From Brevundimonas sp. UBA986 (GTDB lineage Bacteria; Pseudomonadota; Alphaproteobacteria; Caulobacterales; Caulobacteraceae), in NCBI GenBank assembly GCA_002292165.1, contig DBBK01000059.1:1-22057 (forward strand): a DNA stretch of 22,057 bases, written 5' to 3'. Both the position numbers and the translations under genes were made by a program. Positions 7,848 through 15,249 of this stretch are shown here, in pieces; positions within the stretch are counted from its first letter, which is position 1; every line of letters starts with the position of its first letter. A model generated the notes under the pieces. That model was given only the letters and a program-made list of their open reading frames with translations. It searched no databases and was not told the DNA's origin.

Positions 7848-8179
7848 ATCGGTTTGGCGGGATAGCCAGAACGGCGCCCCCCCAAAGCCAGCAGCAGGTT
7901 TCGCCTTTACGCGCTGACCAGGGCGCAGGCCTCTCTCAACGCGTGGAAACGCGGGGCTCACAGGTCGTCCCGGCGCCAACTCGCGGCCAGAGAGACCACC
8001 GGGGGTTCGGTCCCGCCGAGGTTCGTCGGCTCACCGTCCGGCAGCACGACTGACCGGTGGACATCCGAAAGTCAGAGAGCGCCTACCTCACGAAGCGTCG
8101 AACAAGTCTGGGTTCGGCCCGACGCTGCGACCGACAGACGCGCAGGCCTGCATCAGACAGCCCCCGTTGACGCAGACAG
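7848..8179. other. Convergent intergenic region
   Basis: These 332 bases separate the ends of the VIT and LysE-type genes. A small perfect hairpin CGCGT-GGAA-ACGCG lies near 7940-7953 without a T-run. Open frames extend in from the flanking gene on the minus strand but have no recognisable product. I see no RNA gene, repeat array or regulator site. Confidence 0.45.
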
Positions 8180-8803
8180 TCACCGGGACAGCCCCAGCCA
8201 AAAGGCGACACCGACCAGCCCTGCGGCGGAGAGCCAGCGAAGCCACCTCCGACGGCTCTTCGGCCATCGACCCGCCGCCTGTGCGACGCCAAAGACGATC
8301 CCGAGATGGACCATGACGCTGATGCAGATATGGGTCAGCCCCAATATCAACATCTGCGCCGGGGGATCGGCAAAGCCGCGCCGGACGAATCCGGGAAGCA
8401 GCACCGCGTAAAACAGCAGGGCCTTGGGATTGAGGATATTGGCCAGGAAGCCCCTGGCGATGAGCGCGCCGCCGGAGCCGCTTGCCGCAGCGCGCGGCCG
8501 AGACGGCCTGGATGCCTCGGCGGCGAGGACCAGCAGGTAGAGGACACCAGCCCAACGCAGCGCCTTCAGGACAATGGGTGAAACTTCGGCGCCGCGCGAC
8601 AGGACGAAAACAGCCAGAGCCAGATAAGCGGCAAGACCTGCGGTTATCCCTGCGACAGTTATTCCCCCCGCCAACCTCCCCCGCGAAGCCGCCACGACCG
8701 TCAGATATCCCATATTCGGGCCTGGGGTCAGTTCGATCAGGGCCATCGCCAGGAGGAACCCAGGGATGATCCCGGGATCGATCCACCAGCCGGACTGGAT
8801 CAA
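8180..8803 (-). CDS. LysE/RhtB-family amino-acid exporter
   Basis: This membrane protein of about 207 residues would export an amino acid or related small molecule. The N-terminal helix carries the family signature ALIELTPGPNMGYL. Further hydrophobic helices follow, with the conserved FLANILNPKALLFYAVLLPGF segment in the middle. The probable start is TTG at 8803, whose bases overlap the TGA stop of the universal stress gene as TTGA, giving a normal family length. An ATG at 8869 lies 70 bases inside the upstream gene and would add an unlike N-terminus. No good ribosome binding site is seen, so translation may depend on coupling to the upstream gene. Substrate is unknown. Confidence 0.82.
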   Translation of the reverse strand: MIQSGWWIDPGIIPGFLLAMALIELTPGPNMGYLTVVAASRGRLAGGITVAGITAGLAAYLALAVFVLSRGAEVSPIVLKALRWAGVLYLLVLAAEASRPSRPRAAASGSGGALIARGFLANILNPKALLFYAVLLPGFVRRGFADPPAQMLILGLTHICISVMVHLGIVFGVAQAAGRWPKSRRRWLRWLSAAGLVGVAFWLGLSR

Positions 8804-9591
8804 TGGATCGTCAACCAGGGCAGCGGACTGTTCGACAGGAGGTCCTGGGTGATTCCACCGAACAGCCATTCCTGAGACCGGCTATGACCGTAGGCGCCGC
8901 TGACGAGCAGTTGCGCGCCCTCGTCACGCGCCGCTTCGGTCAGGGCCGCAGCCGTCGGCGCGCGGCCTGTCTGATGGCGAGACCGGGCATGAACCCCCTG
9001 ACTGGCGAGGTGAGCGACGACGTCGGCAAGATCGGATTGGGAACATTCGTCGCCGATCCCGATGACGAGCACGAGACTGGACCGGCGCAAGGCAGGCAGG
9101 GCCGCCGCGATAGCCAGACGGCTTTCACGGGTCCTTCGATAGCCGATGGCGGTCCTGACAAAGGGGGTCGGCTCGAACGCGGCCGGAAGGCTCAACACGG
9201 GGCGGCCGGCCGCCACGATCAGCCGGCCAAGGTCCAGGTGTTGAGGTCCGCCTTGATGACGCGCCAGGATCATCAGATCGGATCGCGCCGCCTGATCGAG
9301 AACAAAGCCTGTGGGATCGGCGTTGACCTCCGCCCTCCAGTCGAGGGAGACGCCCCGCGTGTGCGCCGCGACTTCCTCGTGCAGCCTGCGGAAAGCGTCC
9401 CTGATTTCGCGTTCCCGCAAAAGCATGAGGCCCGGCCCGGCAGGAACGCCGTGTCCAGGCGGGGTCACCCCTCCGGCGGCGACCGCGGTAATTTCGTCAA
9501 CTCCCATCGCACGGGCCTGAGCCAGCAAACACTCCAGGCTCTGGAGAGTGTCCCGTTCATCCAGAATCAGCAGGCCGTTTTTGAAGCTCAT
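8800..9591 (-). CDS. Tandem universal stress protein (UspA family)
   Basis: This 263-residue cytoplasmic protein has two Usp-like halves. The C-terminal half has the nucleotide-binding pattern GAYGHSRSQEWLFGGITQDLL, matching the G-x2-G-x9-G-S/T type of ATP-binding Usp proteins. The N-terminal half has diverged and lacks a clear copy. ATG at 9591 is preferred over 9600 because GAGG lies eight bases upstream. Such tandem Usp proteins often belong to low-oxygen regulons, and here two FNR-type boxes lie in the upstream intergenic region. The gene overlaps the LysE-type start downstream. Confidence 0.87.
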   Translation of the reverse strand: MSFKNGLLILDERDTLQSLECLLAQARAMGVDEITAVAAGGVTPPGHGVPAGPGLMLLREREIRDAFRRLHEEVAAHTRGVSLDWRAEVNADPTGFVLDQAARSDLMILARHQGGPQHLDLGRLIVAAGRPVLSLPAAFEPTPFVRTAIGYRRTRESRLAIAAALPALRRSSLVLVIGIGDECSQSDLADVVAHLASQGVHARSRHQTGRAPTAAALTEAARDEGAQLLVSGAYGHSRSQEWLFGGITQDLLSNSPLPWLTIH

Positions 9592-9744
9592 CCAATCCAC
9601 CTCTGTCCGGGCCGGTCACCAGAGTGTTGACCCCGCGTCCATTCGCGCGCGGCCGTACAAGGACGCTTCAGCCTTTGCCTGTCGGGTTGGGCGCCCCTTT
9701 GAGCCGCGCTCCGGCAATAAGGCCCCCGGTTCCTCCTCTGCGCC

Positions 9745-9758
9745 TTGATCCAGATCAG
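9745..9758. promoter_or_regulatory. FNR/FixK-type binding site, one mismatch
   Basis: TTGATCCAGATCAG matches the FNR/FixK consensus TTGAT-N4-ATCAA except for the last base. It lies about 155 bases upstream of the usp start and is the nearer of the two boxes to that gene. Binding is inferred from the consensus only. Confidence 0.6.
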
Positions 9759-9867
9759 ATCGGGTGGTGCGACGTCCCCCTCTAACACCAGGGTTGATAC
9801 TTCGCCTCCACATAGCCGCGGCCTGCGACAGCCCTTGCACCGCACCGGCTATCAGCGACGCGCGTCT

Positions 9868-9881
9868 TTGATTGCGATCAA
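9868..9881. promoter_or_regulatory. FNR/FixK-type binding site, perfect palindrome
   Basis: TTGATTGCGATCAA is an exact match to TTGAT-N4-ATCAA. It lies 267 bases upstream of the CoA-transferase ATG and 277 bases upstream of the usp ATG, so it could serve either or both. An exact match is very unlikely by chance in DNA this rich in GC. Confidence 0.72.
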
Positions 9882-10024
9882 TGCACGCCTCAGGCTGATC
9901 CGCTGGTGTCTTCTGGAATGCGAAAACTGATGAACTCACGCACATGCCACACGCCCGCCGCCCAAGAGGGACAGTACGGCAAAGATCAAACCCGGAATAG
10001 CGGTCCTTGACCTCTTCCAACAAC

Positions 10025-10053
10025 GGCGGATCAGCCTGGCATGCTGATCCGTC
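10025..10053. repeat. Strong inverted repeat in the CoA-transferase leader
   Basis: CGGATCAGC (10027-10035) and GCTGATCCG (10043-10051) form a nine-base-pair perfect stem around a seven-base loop, extended by one G-T and one G-C pair. It lies about 95 bases before the CoA-transferase start. No T-run follows on either strand. It may be an mRNA structure in the leader or an operator for a dimeric regulator. Confidence 0.55.
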
Positions 10054-10147
10054 AATCTCATGCCATTGCCCGCTGGCCCGGAGCCTGCCGTTTCGGCCCC
10101 TCGTTTCTCCCTGCCGCGCATAAAGCTCGGCCTTCTTGGATAGAGCC

Positions 10148-11662
10148 ATGCAAAACTCGCGGATCCGGGTGCCCGGCCACAGGGCCAAGGTCATATCGGC
10201 GGAGGATGCGGCGCAACTCATCGCGCCCAACACGACCGTCGGTCTCAGCGGCTTCACTGCCTCCGGCTACCCCACGGCGGTCCCCTTGGCCCTGGCCGCC
10301 CGGATCGAGGCCGAACATGCGGCGGGGCGGCCGTTCAAGCTCCGGATCTGGACGGGCGCTTCGACCGGACCAGAGTTGGACGGGGCCCTGGCCAAGGCGA
10401 ACGGGATCGAGTTCCGGCTGCCCTACAACTCCGATCCGACCTGTCGCGACAGGATCAATCGCGGGCAGATGGAGTATTTCGACATGCACCTCAGCCAAGT
10501 CGCGCCTGCCGCCTGGCAGGGGATCCTCGGCGCGCTCGATACCGCCATCATTCAGGTGACGGGCATCCTTGAAGACGGAGGACTGATCCCGGCCTCGTCG
10601 GTCGGTAACAACAAGACGTGGCTGGAGCGGGCGAGCCAGGTGATCCTGGAGGTCAACCGCTGGCAAAATCCCGAACTACTGGGCATGCACGACATCTACT
10701 ATGGCGCGGCCCTGCCGCCGGACCGCGTGCCCATCCCCCTGATCCGTTCCAGTGACCGGATCGGCGAACCCTGCTTCCGCTGCGATCCGGACAAGATCGT
10801 CGCCATCGTCGAGACCGATCGCCCCGACCGCAACGCCGGCTTCACCACCCCCGGCGCTGATGATCTGGCCATCGCGGGGCATCTGCTGGAGTTTCTGGAG
10901 CACGAGGTCAGGAAGGGACGCCTGCCCCCGTCCCTGCTCCCGCTGCAGTCCGGGGTCGGGAACACCGCCAATGCCGTCCTGACCGGCCTGATCGATGCGC
11001 CCTTCGACAACCTGACCGCCTATACCGAGGTGATCCAGGACGGCATGATGGCCCTGCTGGACAGCGGCAAGCTGCGGATGGCGTCCTCGACCGCGCTCAG
11101 CCTCAGCCCCGACCTCAGTGAAAGCGTCAACCGGCGCATGGCCGATTACCGGGATCGCATCATCCTGAGGCCGCAGGAGATCAGCAACCATCCCGAACTG
11201 ATCCGCCGCCTCGGCGTCATCGCCATGAACGGAATGATAGAGGCCGACATCTACGGCGCCGTCAACTCGACCCATGTGATGGGCTCGCGCATCCAGAACG
11301 GAATCGGCGGTTCGGGTGACTTCGCGCGCAACGCCTATATCTCGATCTTCATGAGCGCCTCGACGGCCAAGGGCGGCGCGATCTCGACGATCGTGCCGCA
11401 CGCCTCGCATGTCGATCACATCAACCAAGACGTCCAGGTCATCGTCACCGAACAGGGGCTGGCCGACCTGCGCGGCCTGTCGCCCAAGCAGAGGGCGAAG
11501 GCGGTGATCTCGACCTGCGCCCACCCCGATTATCGGCCCATGCTCGCCGACTATTTCCAGCGCGCTCAGGCCGGATCCTTCGGGCTGCAGACGCCGACGC
11601 TGCTGACCGAGGCCCTGTCCTGGCACGATCGTTATGTCCGCACCGGGACGATGCGGACATAA
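10148..11662 (+). CDS. Succinate/acetate CoA-transferase (acetyl-CoA hydrolase/transferase family)
   Basis: This 504-residue enzyme would transfer CoA between acyl groups, most likely acetyl-CoA plus succinate to acetate plus succinyl-CoA. With the ATG at 10148, the conserved TEVIQD glutamate falls at residue 294, the same number as the catalytic Glu294 of Acetobacter aceti AarC (505 residues). That supports both the family and this start. Other conserved segments are GLSGFTASGYP, SSVGNNKTWLE, QSGVGNTANAV and MGSRIQNGIGGSGDFARN near residue 380. A TTG at 10136 is a less likely start. Two FNR-type boxes lie upstream, which suggests a role in acetate or succinate handling at low oxygen. The hydrolase or another acyl specificity cannot be excluded. 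Confidence 0.88.
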   Translation: MQNSRIRVPGHRAKVISAEDAAQLIAPNTTVGLSGFTASGYPTAVPLALAARIEAEHAAGRPFKLRIWTGASTGPELDGALAKANGIEFRLPYNSDPTCRDRINRGQMEYFDMHLSQVAPAAWQGILGALDTAIIQVTGILEDGGLIPASSVGNNKTWLERASQVILEVNRWQNPELLGMHDIYYGAALPPDRVPIPLIRSSDRIGEPCFRCDPDKIVAIVETDRPDRNAGFTTPGADDLAIAGHLLEFLEHEVRKGRLPPSLLPLQSGVGNTANAVLTGLIDAPFDNLTAYTEVIQDGMMALLDSGKLRMASSTALSLSPDLSESVNRRMADYRDRIILRPQEISNHPELIRRLGVIAMNGMIEADIYGAVNSTHVMGSRIQNGIGGSGDFARNAYISIFMSASTAKGGAISTIVPHASHVDHINQDVQVIVTEQGLADLRGLSPKQRAKAVISTCAHPDYRPMLADYFQRAQAGSFGLQTPTLLTEALSWHDRYVRTGTMRT

Positions 11663-11681
11663 CGGACCCAGCAGCGAAGGC

Positions 11682-11712
11682 TTGAACGGCCCAGCCTACA
11701 CCGGCCGTTCGA
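11682..11712. terminator. Possible bidirectional terminator hairpin
   Basis: TTGAACGGCC and GGCCGTTCGA form a ten-pair stem with one T-G wobble around an 11-base loop. It sits in the 70-base gap between the convergent CoA-transferase and ompW genes. There is no T-run, so it would be a weak intrinsic terminator or a stabilising 3' end. Confidence 0.45.
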
Positions 11713-11732
11713 CACGCCGTCGGTGCGATCCG

Positions 11733-12398
11733 CTAGAAGCGACGGGTCACGCCGACCGACGCCACCCACGGATCCAGATCCACACTGGACGTCAGTGCGC
11801 CGTCATTAATGCTGGCGTCGGTGTTGAACCACACTTTCTTGATGTCCAGGTTCAGGCTCCACGGGCCTTGCAGACCGACATCGACACCGGCCTGGGCCGC
11901 ATAGCCGAAGCCGTCCTTCAGCCGGACCTTGAAGCCGTTCTGATCCTCTCCGTTGTAAAACAGCATGTAGTTTACGCCGGCGCCGACATAGGGGCTGATG
12001 CGCCCGCCGGTCAGCGGGCGGTATTGCAGGGTCACGATGGGCGGCACGACCCAAGTCTCGTGAACCGCGACATCGGTCGCCCCGCCTTGGGCGCGGATCT
12101 CGTGTTTGGTCGTGCCGAGGATGCCCTCGACCGCCCAGTGGTCGGTCAGGAAGTAGGTGAAGCCCAGCGTCGGCATGACGCTGTCGCCGACGTCGACGTG
12201 CAGGCCGCTGTCCGCCCCGGCGGCCGTGGTGATCGCATTGTCGGCGCCGGAGAAGACGTCGGTCACCCGGCCGGTGACCAACCAGTCGCCCTTGCGCGGG
12301 GCCGTCCAGGCAGCGTTGTCGGACGCCGTCTGGGCCATGGCCGGCAGCGCGACAGCGGTGACAGCGAGCGTGGTGAGGAACAGGGTTTTGAGGGTCAT
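11733..12398 (-). CDS. ompW: OmpW-family outer-membrane protein
   Basis: This 221-residue protein has a signal peptide ending AMA (about residue 22) and an eight-stranded-barrel type sequence. Family features are GDWLVTGRVTDV, PTLGFTYFLTDHWAVEGI, SPYVGAGVNYMLFY and the terminal aromatic VTRRF. OmpW proteins form small hydrophobic channels, and in Escherichia coli ompW is known to respond to oxygen through FNR. Here an FNR/FixK-type site lies 90 bases upstream, and two inverted repeats lie between it and the start. The gene is downstream of hemN on the same strand but probably has its own promoter. Confidence 0.9.
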   Translation of the reverse strand: MTLKTLFLTTLAVTAVALPAMAQTASDNAAWTAPRKGDWLVTGRVTDVFSGADNAITTAAGADSGLHVDVGDSVMPTLGFTYFLTDHWAVEGILGTTKHEIRAQGGATDVAVHETWVVPPIVTLQYRPLTGGRISPYVGAGVNYMLFYNGEDQNGFKVRLKDGFGYAAQAGVDVGLQGPWSLNLDIKKVWFNTDASINDGALTSSVDLDPWVASVGVTRRF

Positions 12399-12421
12399 TG
12401 ATTCGTATCCCCGACGCCCGG

Positions 12422-12438
12422 GGCCGCCTCATGCGGCC
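12422..12438 (-). repeat. Inverted repeat in the ompW leader
   Basis: GGCCGC-CTCAT-GCGGCC forms a perfect six-base-pair stem about 25-40 bases upstream of the ompW ATG. No T-run follows. It could be a leader structure or, with the next repeat, part of the hemN 3' end. Confidence 0.4.
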
Positions 12439-12441
12439 GGT

Positions 12442-12473
12442 GGCGAGCGCCTTGGCCGGGTGATGCGCTCGCC
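12442..12473 (-). repeat. Second, longer inverted repeat upstream of ompW
   Basis: GGCGAGCGC (12442-12450) and GCGCTCGCC (12465-12473) form a perfect nine-base-pair stem around a 14-base loop. It lies between the FNR-type box and the ompW start, where the core promoter would be expected. It may be an operator, or a terminator-like structure for the hemN transcript, though no T-run follows. Confidence 0.5.
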
Positions 12474-12487
12474 CCGAAACAGCGGCT

Positions 12488-12501
12488 TTGATCCAGCGCA
12501 A
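12488..12501 (-). promoter_or_regulatory. FixK/FNR-type binding site upstream of ompW
   Basis: TTGATCCAGCGCAA fits the looser rhizobial FixK2-type consensus TTGA/C-N6-T/GCAA, with one half site perfect for FNR. Its centre is about 96 bases upstream of the ompW ATG and it lies outside the hemN coding region. FNR control of ompW in enterobacteria supports the assignment by analogy. Confidence 0.6.
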
Positions 12502-12542
12502 ACCGTTGAGGGGGTGGACAATCTGTCCATCGGGGTTGTCCT

Positions 12543-13919
12543 TCAGACCACCCGGGCGTGCTTCCAGCGGAAGCTGGTCGCGTCGGGGTCGAAGGCGGCG
12601 AAGACCGCCCGCACGAAGGGCCGGCCCAGAGGCGTGACCTCGACCACCGCATCCTCGACCGTGACCAGTCCGTCGGCGCGGAACCGCCGCAGCAGCGGCC
12701 AGGCGCCGGCGACCTCGGACAGGTCCCGACGACGTCGCCGGGAGACCTCGCCGACATCCACGACGAAGTCGCACATCAGCCGTTCGATGATCTCGCCGAT
12801 GAAGGCGTCACGACCGGTCAGGGCCACGCCCCGGATGACGGGCAGAGCGCCCTCTCCCACGGCGGCGCGCCAGTCGCGCTCATTGGCCATGTTCTGCACA
12901 AAGCCCGCCGGGGTGCGGCTGATGGCCGAGACGCCCAGACCGATCAGGACCTCCGCCTCGTCGGTCGTATAGCCCTGGAAGTTGCGGTGCAGCCGCCCGG
13001 CCCGCGCCGCCGCAGCCAGACCGTCGTGCGGCAGGGCGAAATGATCCAGCCCGATCGCCTGCCAGCCTTTGGCCGTCAGGTATCGCGCCGCTGCCTGGCT
13101 CTGCACAAAACGCGTCTCCGCGTCGGGCAGGTCTTCGTCGCAGATCAGCTTCTGGTGCGGCTTCATCCACGGCACATGGGCGTATCCGAACAGGGCGATC
13201 CGCTCGGGCTGCAGGGTGGTGACCTGCCCCAAGGTCGTAACCACATGCTCCACCGCCTGCAGCGGCAGGCCGTACATCAGATCAAGGTTCAGGGAGCTCA
13301 CGCCCTGCTCGCGCAGGGCCTGCGCCGCCCAGCGGATGGTCTCGAAGCTCTCGGGCCGGTTCACCGCCGCCTGTACCTGCGGCGACAGGTCCTGAACGCC
13401 CAGACTGGCGCGACTGAGGCCGATCCGCCCGGCCGCCTCGACCCACTCCGGCGTCAGCACCTCGGGATCCAGTTCGGCGGCGATCTCGAAACAGTCGCCC
13501 AGATCAAACCGCGCGCTCAGGCCCTCGAACAGCCGTTCAAGGTCCTCCGGCGACAGCATGTTGGGCGTGCCGCCGCCCAGATGGATCGACCCCACCCGCG
13601 CCGGCTGTCCAATCTGCGCCAGAACCAGATCGGCTTCCCTGAGCAGCAGGTCGACATAGCTGGAGATCAGCTTGGGCCGGTTCATCGCCCGGGTGTTACA
13701 GCCGCAGTACCAGCACAGCCGCTTGCAGAAGGGGATGTGCAGATAGAGGGAGACTGCGCGGTCCAGCGGCGCCGCCTTCAGCCACTCCGCCCACTGCCCC
13801 GCCCCGATCGCCGGGGTGAACTGGGCCGCCGTCGGATAGGAGGTGTAGCGCGGGGCGTGGGCGTCGTAACGCTCGATCAGGTCGCGGGTCGTGAGGCCGG
13901 AGGGACTAGAGGGGAACAT
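12543..13919 (-). CDS. hemN: Oxygen-independent coproporphyrinogen III dehydrogenase
   Basis: This 458-residue radical-SAM enzyme oxidatively decarboxylates coproporphyrinogen III to protoporphyrinogen IX in haem synthesis without using O2. The iron-sulfur motif C65-x3-C69-x2-C72 is present in HIPFCKRLCWYCGCN, followed by the family segments GGGTPNMLSPEDL and LNLDLMYGLP. Length is almost that of Escherichia coli HemN (457). ATG at 13919 is preferred because AGAGGGCG lies just before it and it overlaps the end of cydX by 14 bases. An ATG at 13937 lacks a ribosome binding site. It is the last gene of a cydA-cydB-cydX-hemN unit, so haem supply is linked to an oxidase that needs three haems. Confidence 0.93.
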   Translation of the reverse strand: MFPSSPSGLTTRDLIERYDAHAPRYTSYPTAAQFTPAIGAGQWAEWLKAAPLDRAVSLYLHIPFCKRLCWYCGCNTRAMNRPKLISSYVDLLLREADLVLAQIGQPARVGSIHLGGGTPNMLSPEDLERLFEGLSARFDLGDCFEIAAELDPEVLTPEWVEAAGRIGLSRASLGVQDLSPQVQAAVNRPESFETIRWAAQALREQGVSSLNLDLMYGLPLQAVEHVVTTLGQVTTLQPERIALFGYAHVPWMKPHQKLICDEDLPDAETRFVQSQAAARYLTAKGWQAIGLDHFALPHDGLAAAARAGRLHRNFQGYTTDEAEVLIGLGVSAISRTPAGFVQNMANERDWRAAVGEGALPVIRGVALTGRDAFIGEIIERLMCDFVVDVGEVSRRRRRDLSEVAGAWPLLRRFRADGLVTVEDAVVEVTPLGRPFVRAVFAAFDPDATSFRWKHARVV

Positions 13920-14055
13920 CGCCCTCTTTCGACGCATCGGGAACGGACAGGCCGGCGTCGCCTTCGTCGAACAGGTGGAACTCGTGCCACAGGCCGTTCA
14001 GCACGCCGAAGCCGACCGCCAGCCCGAGGCCCAGGATCCAGGAAAAATACCACAT
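13906..14055 (-). CDS. cydX: CydX-type small subunit of cytochrome bd oxidase
   Basis: This 49-residue single-helix protein was found by reading the minus strand. It begins MWYFSWILGLGLAVGFGV and continues LNGLWHE, the hallmark of the CydX/YbgT family, then has an acidic tail ending DVPL. CydX binds CydAB and stabilises its haem groups. AAGGAG lies nine bases before the ATG. The start is 19 bases after the cydB stop, and the end overlaps hemN by 14 bases. The tail after the WHE motif, about 24 residues, is a little longer than the shortest family members. Gene order and N-terminus make the identification secure. Confidence 0.93.
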   Translation of the reverse strand: MWYFSWILGLGLAVGFGVLNGLWHEFHLFDEGDAGLSVPDASKEGDVPL

Positions 14056-14074
14056 CGCTCAAAGCTCCTTTGGC

Positions 14075-15223
14075 TCAGTAGAGGTCGGGATTGGTCTTGA
14101 GAGCGGCGGTCGAGGTGCGCCCCCACAGCACGCGATAGACCCAGGCCGTGTAGATCAGGATCAGCGGCAGGAAGATCGCCGTGACCAGCAGCATGACGAA
14201 CAGGGTCAGATGGCTGGACGAGGCGTTCCACACCGTCAGGCTGGACTGCGGGTTGATCGAACTCGGCAGGATGAAGGGGAACATGGACAGGCCGACGGTG
14301 GAGATGATGCCGACGGTCGACAGCGACGACCCGCCGAAGGCCAGAGGCGCCGACCGACGCCACAGGCCGAACAGACCGGTCAGGACGCCGAGGAAGCCCA
14401 GCGCCGGGGCGATCATCATCCACGGATAGCGGCCGTAGTTGTCCAGCCAGGCGCCGGGCGCGGCCTGAACCGTCGTGCGCAGGGGGTTGGAGAAGCCGTT
14501 GGGGTCCAGGGCGCCCGTGATCCGGTATCCAAGGCCGCCGAAGGCCACATAGAGACCGCCCGCGGCGAACAGGACCAGCGCCAGAATGCCGGCGATCGTG
14601 CCGAAGCGACGCGCCCGGTCCAGCACCGGTCCAGGCTCGGCCTTCACCGACAGCCAGGCCGCGCCGTGCAGCACCAGCATGGCCACCGACAACAGGCCGG
14701 CGATCAGGCTGAAGGGTGTGAACAGGCCCAGCAGATTGCCGTCGTAGAAGCTGCGCAGGTCGCTATCCAGATGGAAGGGCGCGCCCAGCAGGACGTTGCC
14801 CACCGCCACCCCGAACACCAGCGAGGGCACGAAGCCGCCGATGAACAGGCACCAGTCCCAGAACGACCGCCACTTCGGCGACGGCCGCTTGGAGCGGTAT
14901 TTGAACGACACAGGCCTCAGGATCAGGGCCGACAACACCAGGAACATGGCCAGGTAGAAGCCGGAGAAGCTGACCGCATAGACGAAGGGCCAGGCGGCGA
15001 AGATCGCGCCGCCGCCGAGGATGAACCACACCTGGTTGCCCTCCCAGGTGGCGCCGACGGTGTTGATCACCATCCGGCGCTCGGCGTCGTTGCGGGCGAC
15101 GAAGGGCAACAGGGCGCCGACGCCGAGGTCGAAGCCGTCGGTCAGGGCGAAGGCGATCAGCAGCACGCCCAAAAGGCCCCACCAGATCAGGCGGAGGGTG
15201 GCGAAGTCGATGGGAAGATCCAT
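14075..15223 (-). CDS. cydB: Cytochrome bd ubiquinol oxidase subunit II
   Basis: This 382-residue multi-helix membrane protein pairs with CydA in the high-affinity quinol oxidase. It closely follows the Escherichia coli pattern of 379 residues: LRLIWWGLLGVLLIAFALTDGFDLGVG near the start, GATWEGNQVWFILGGGAIFAAWP, YRSKRPSPKWRSFWDW, and SMFPFILPSSINPQSSLTVW near the end. ATG at 15223 has AAGGA nine bases upstream and lies 26 bases after the cydA stop, so the two are co-transcribed. Confidence 0.96.
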   Translation of the reverse strand: MDLPIDFATLRLIWWGLLGVLLIAFALTDGFDLGVGALLPFVARNDAERRMVINTVGATWEGNQVWFILGGGAIFAAWPFVYAVSFSGFYLAMFLVLSALILRPVSFKYRSKRPSPKWRSFWDWCLFIGGFVPSLVFGVAVGNVLLGAPFHLDSDLRSFYDGNLLGLFTPFSLIAGLLSVAMLVLHGAAWLSVKAEPGPVLDRARRFGTIAGILALVLFAAGGLYVAFGGLGYRITGALDPNGFSNPLRTTVQAAPGAWLDNYGRYPWMMIAPALGFLGVLTGLFGLWRRSAPLAFGGSSLSTVGIISTVGLSMFPFILPSSINPQSSLTVWNASSSHLTLFVMLLVTAIFLPLILIYTAWVYRVLWGRTSTAALKTNPDLY

Positions 15224-15249
15224 GGTCGGATGTCCTTGGAAGGTCTGGG

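Larger units (their letters stand above)
9592..10147. promoter_or_regulatory. Divergent regulatory region between usp and CoA-transferase genes
   Basis: This 556-base region separates two divergent genes. It holds an imperfect FNR-type box (9745-9758), a perfect one (9868-9881) and a strong inverted repeat (10025-10053). A 30-codon open frame at 9918-10010 and a 41-residue minus-strand frame ending at 9936 have no convincing ribosome binding sites. If the perfect box acts at about -41, the CoA-transferase mRNA would have a leader of roughly 230 bases. Confidence 0.6.

Noticed and set aside
9918..10010. 30-codon plus-strand frame upstream of the CoA-transferase
   Set aside because: Weak ribosome binding site and no recognisable peptide; mentioned only as part of the leader.
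10676..11626. 316-codon minus-strand frame opposite the CoA-transferase
   Set aside because: Antisense shadow; the plus strand encodes a full-length enzyme with its catalytic Glu.
12558..14081. 507-codon plus-strand frame opposite hemN and cydX
   Set aside because: Antisense shadow without domains; hemN and cydX have family motifs and ribosome binding sites.
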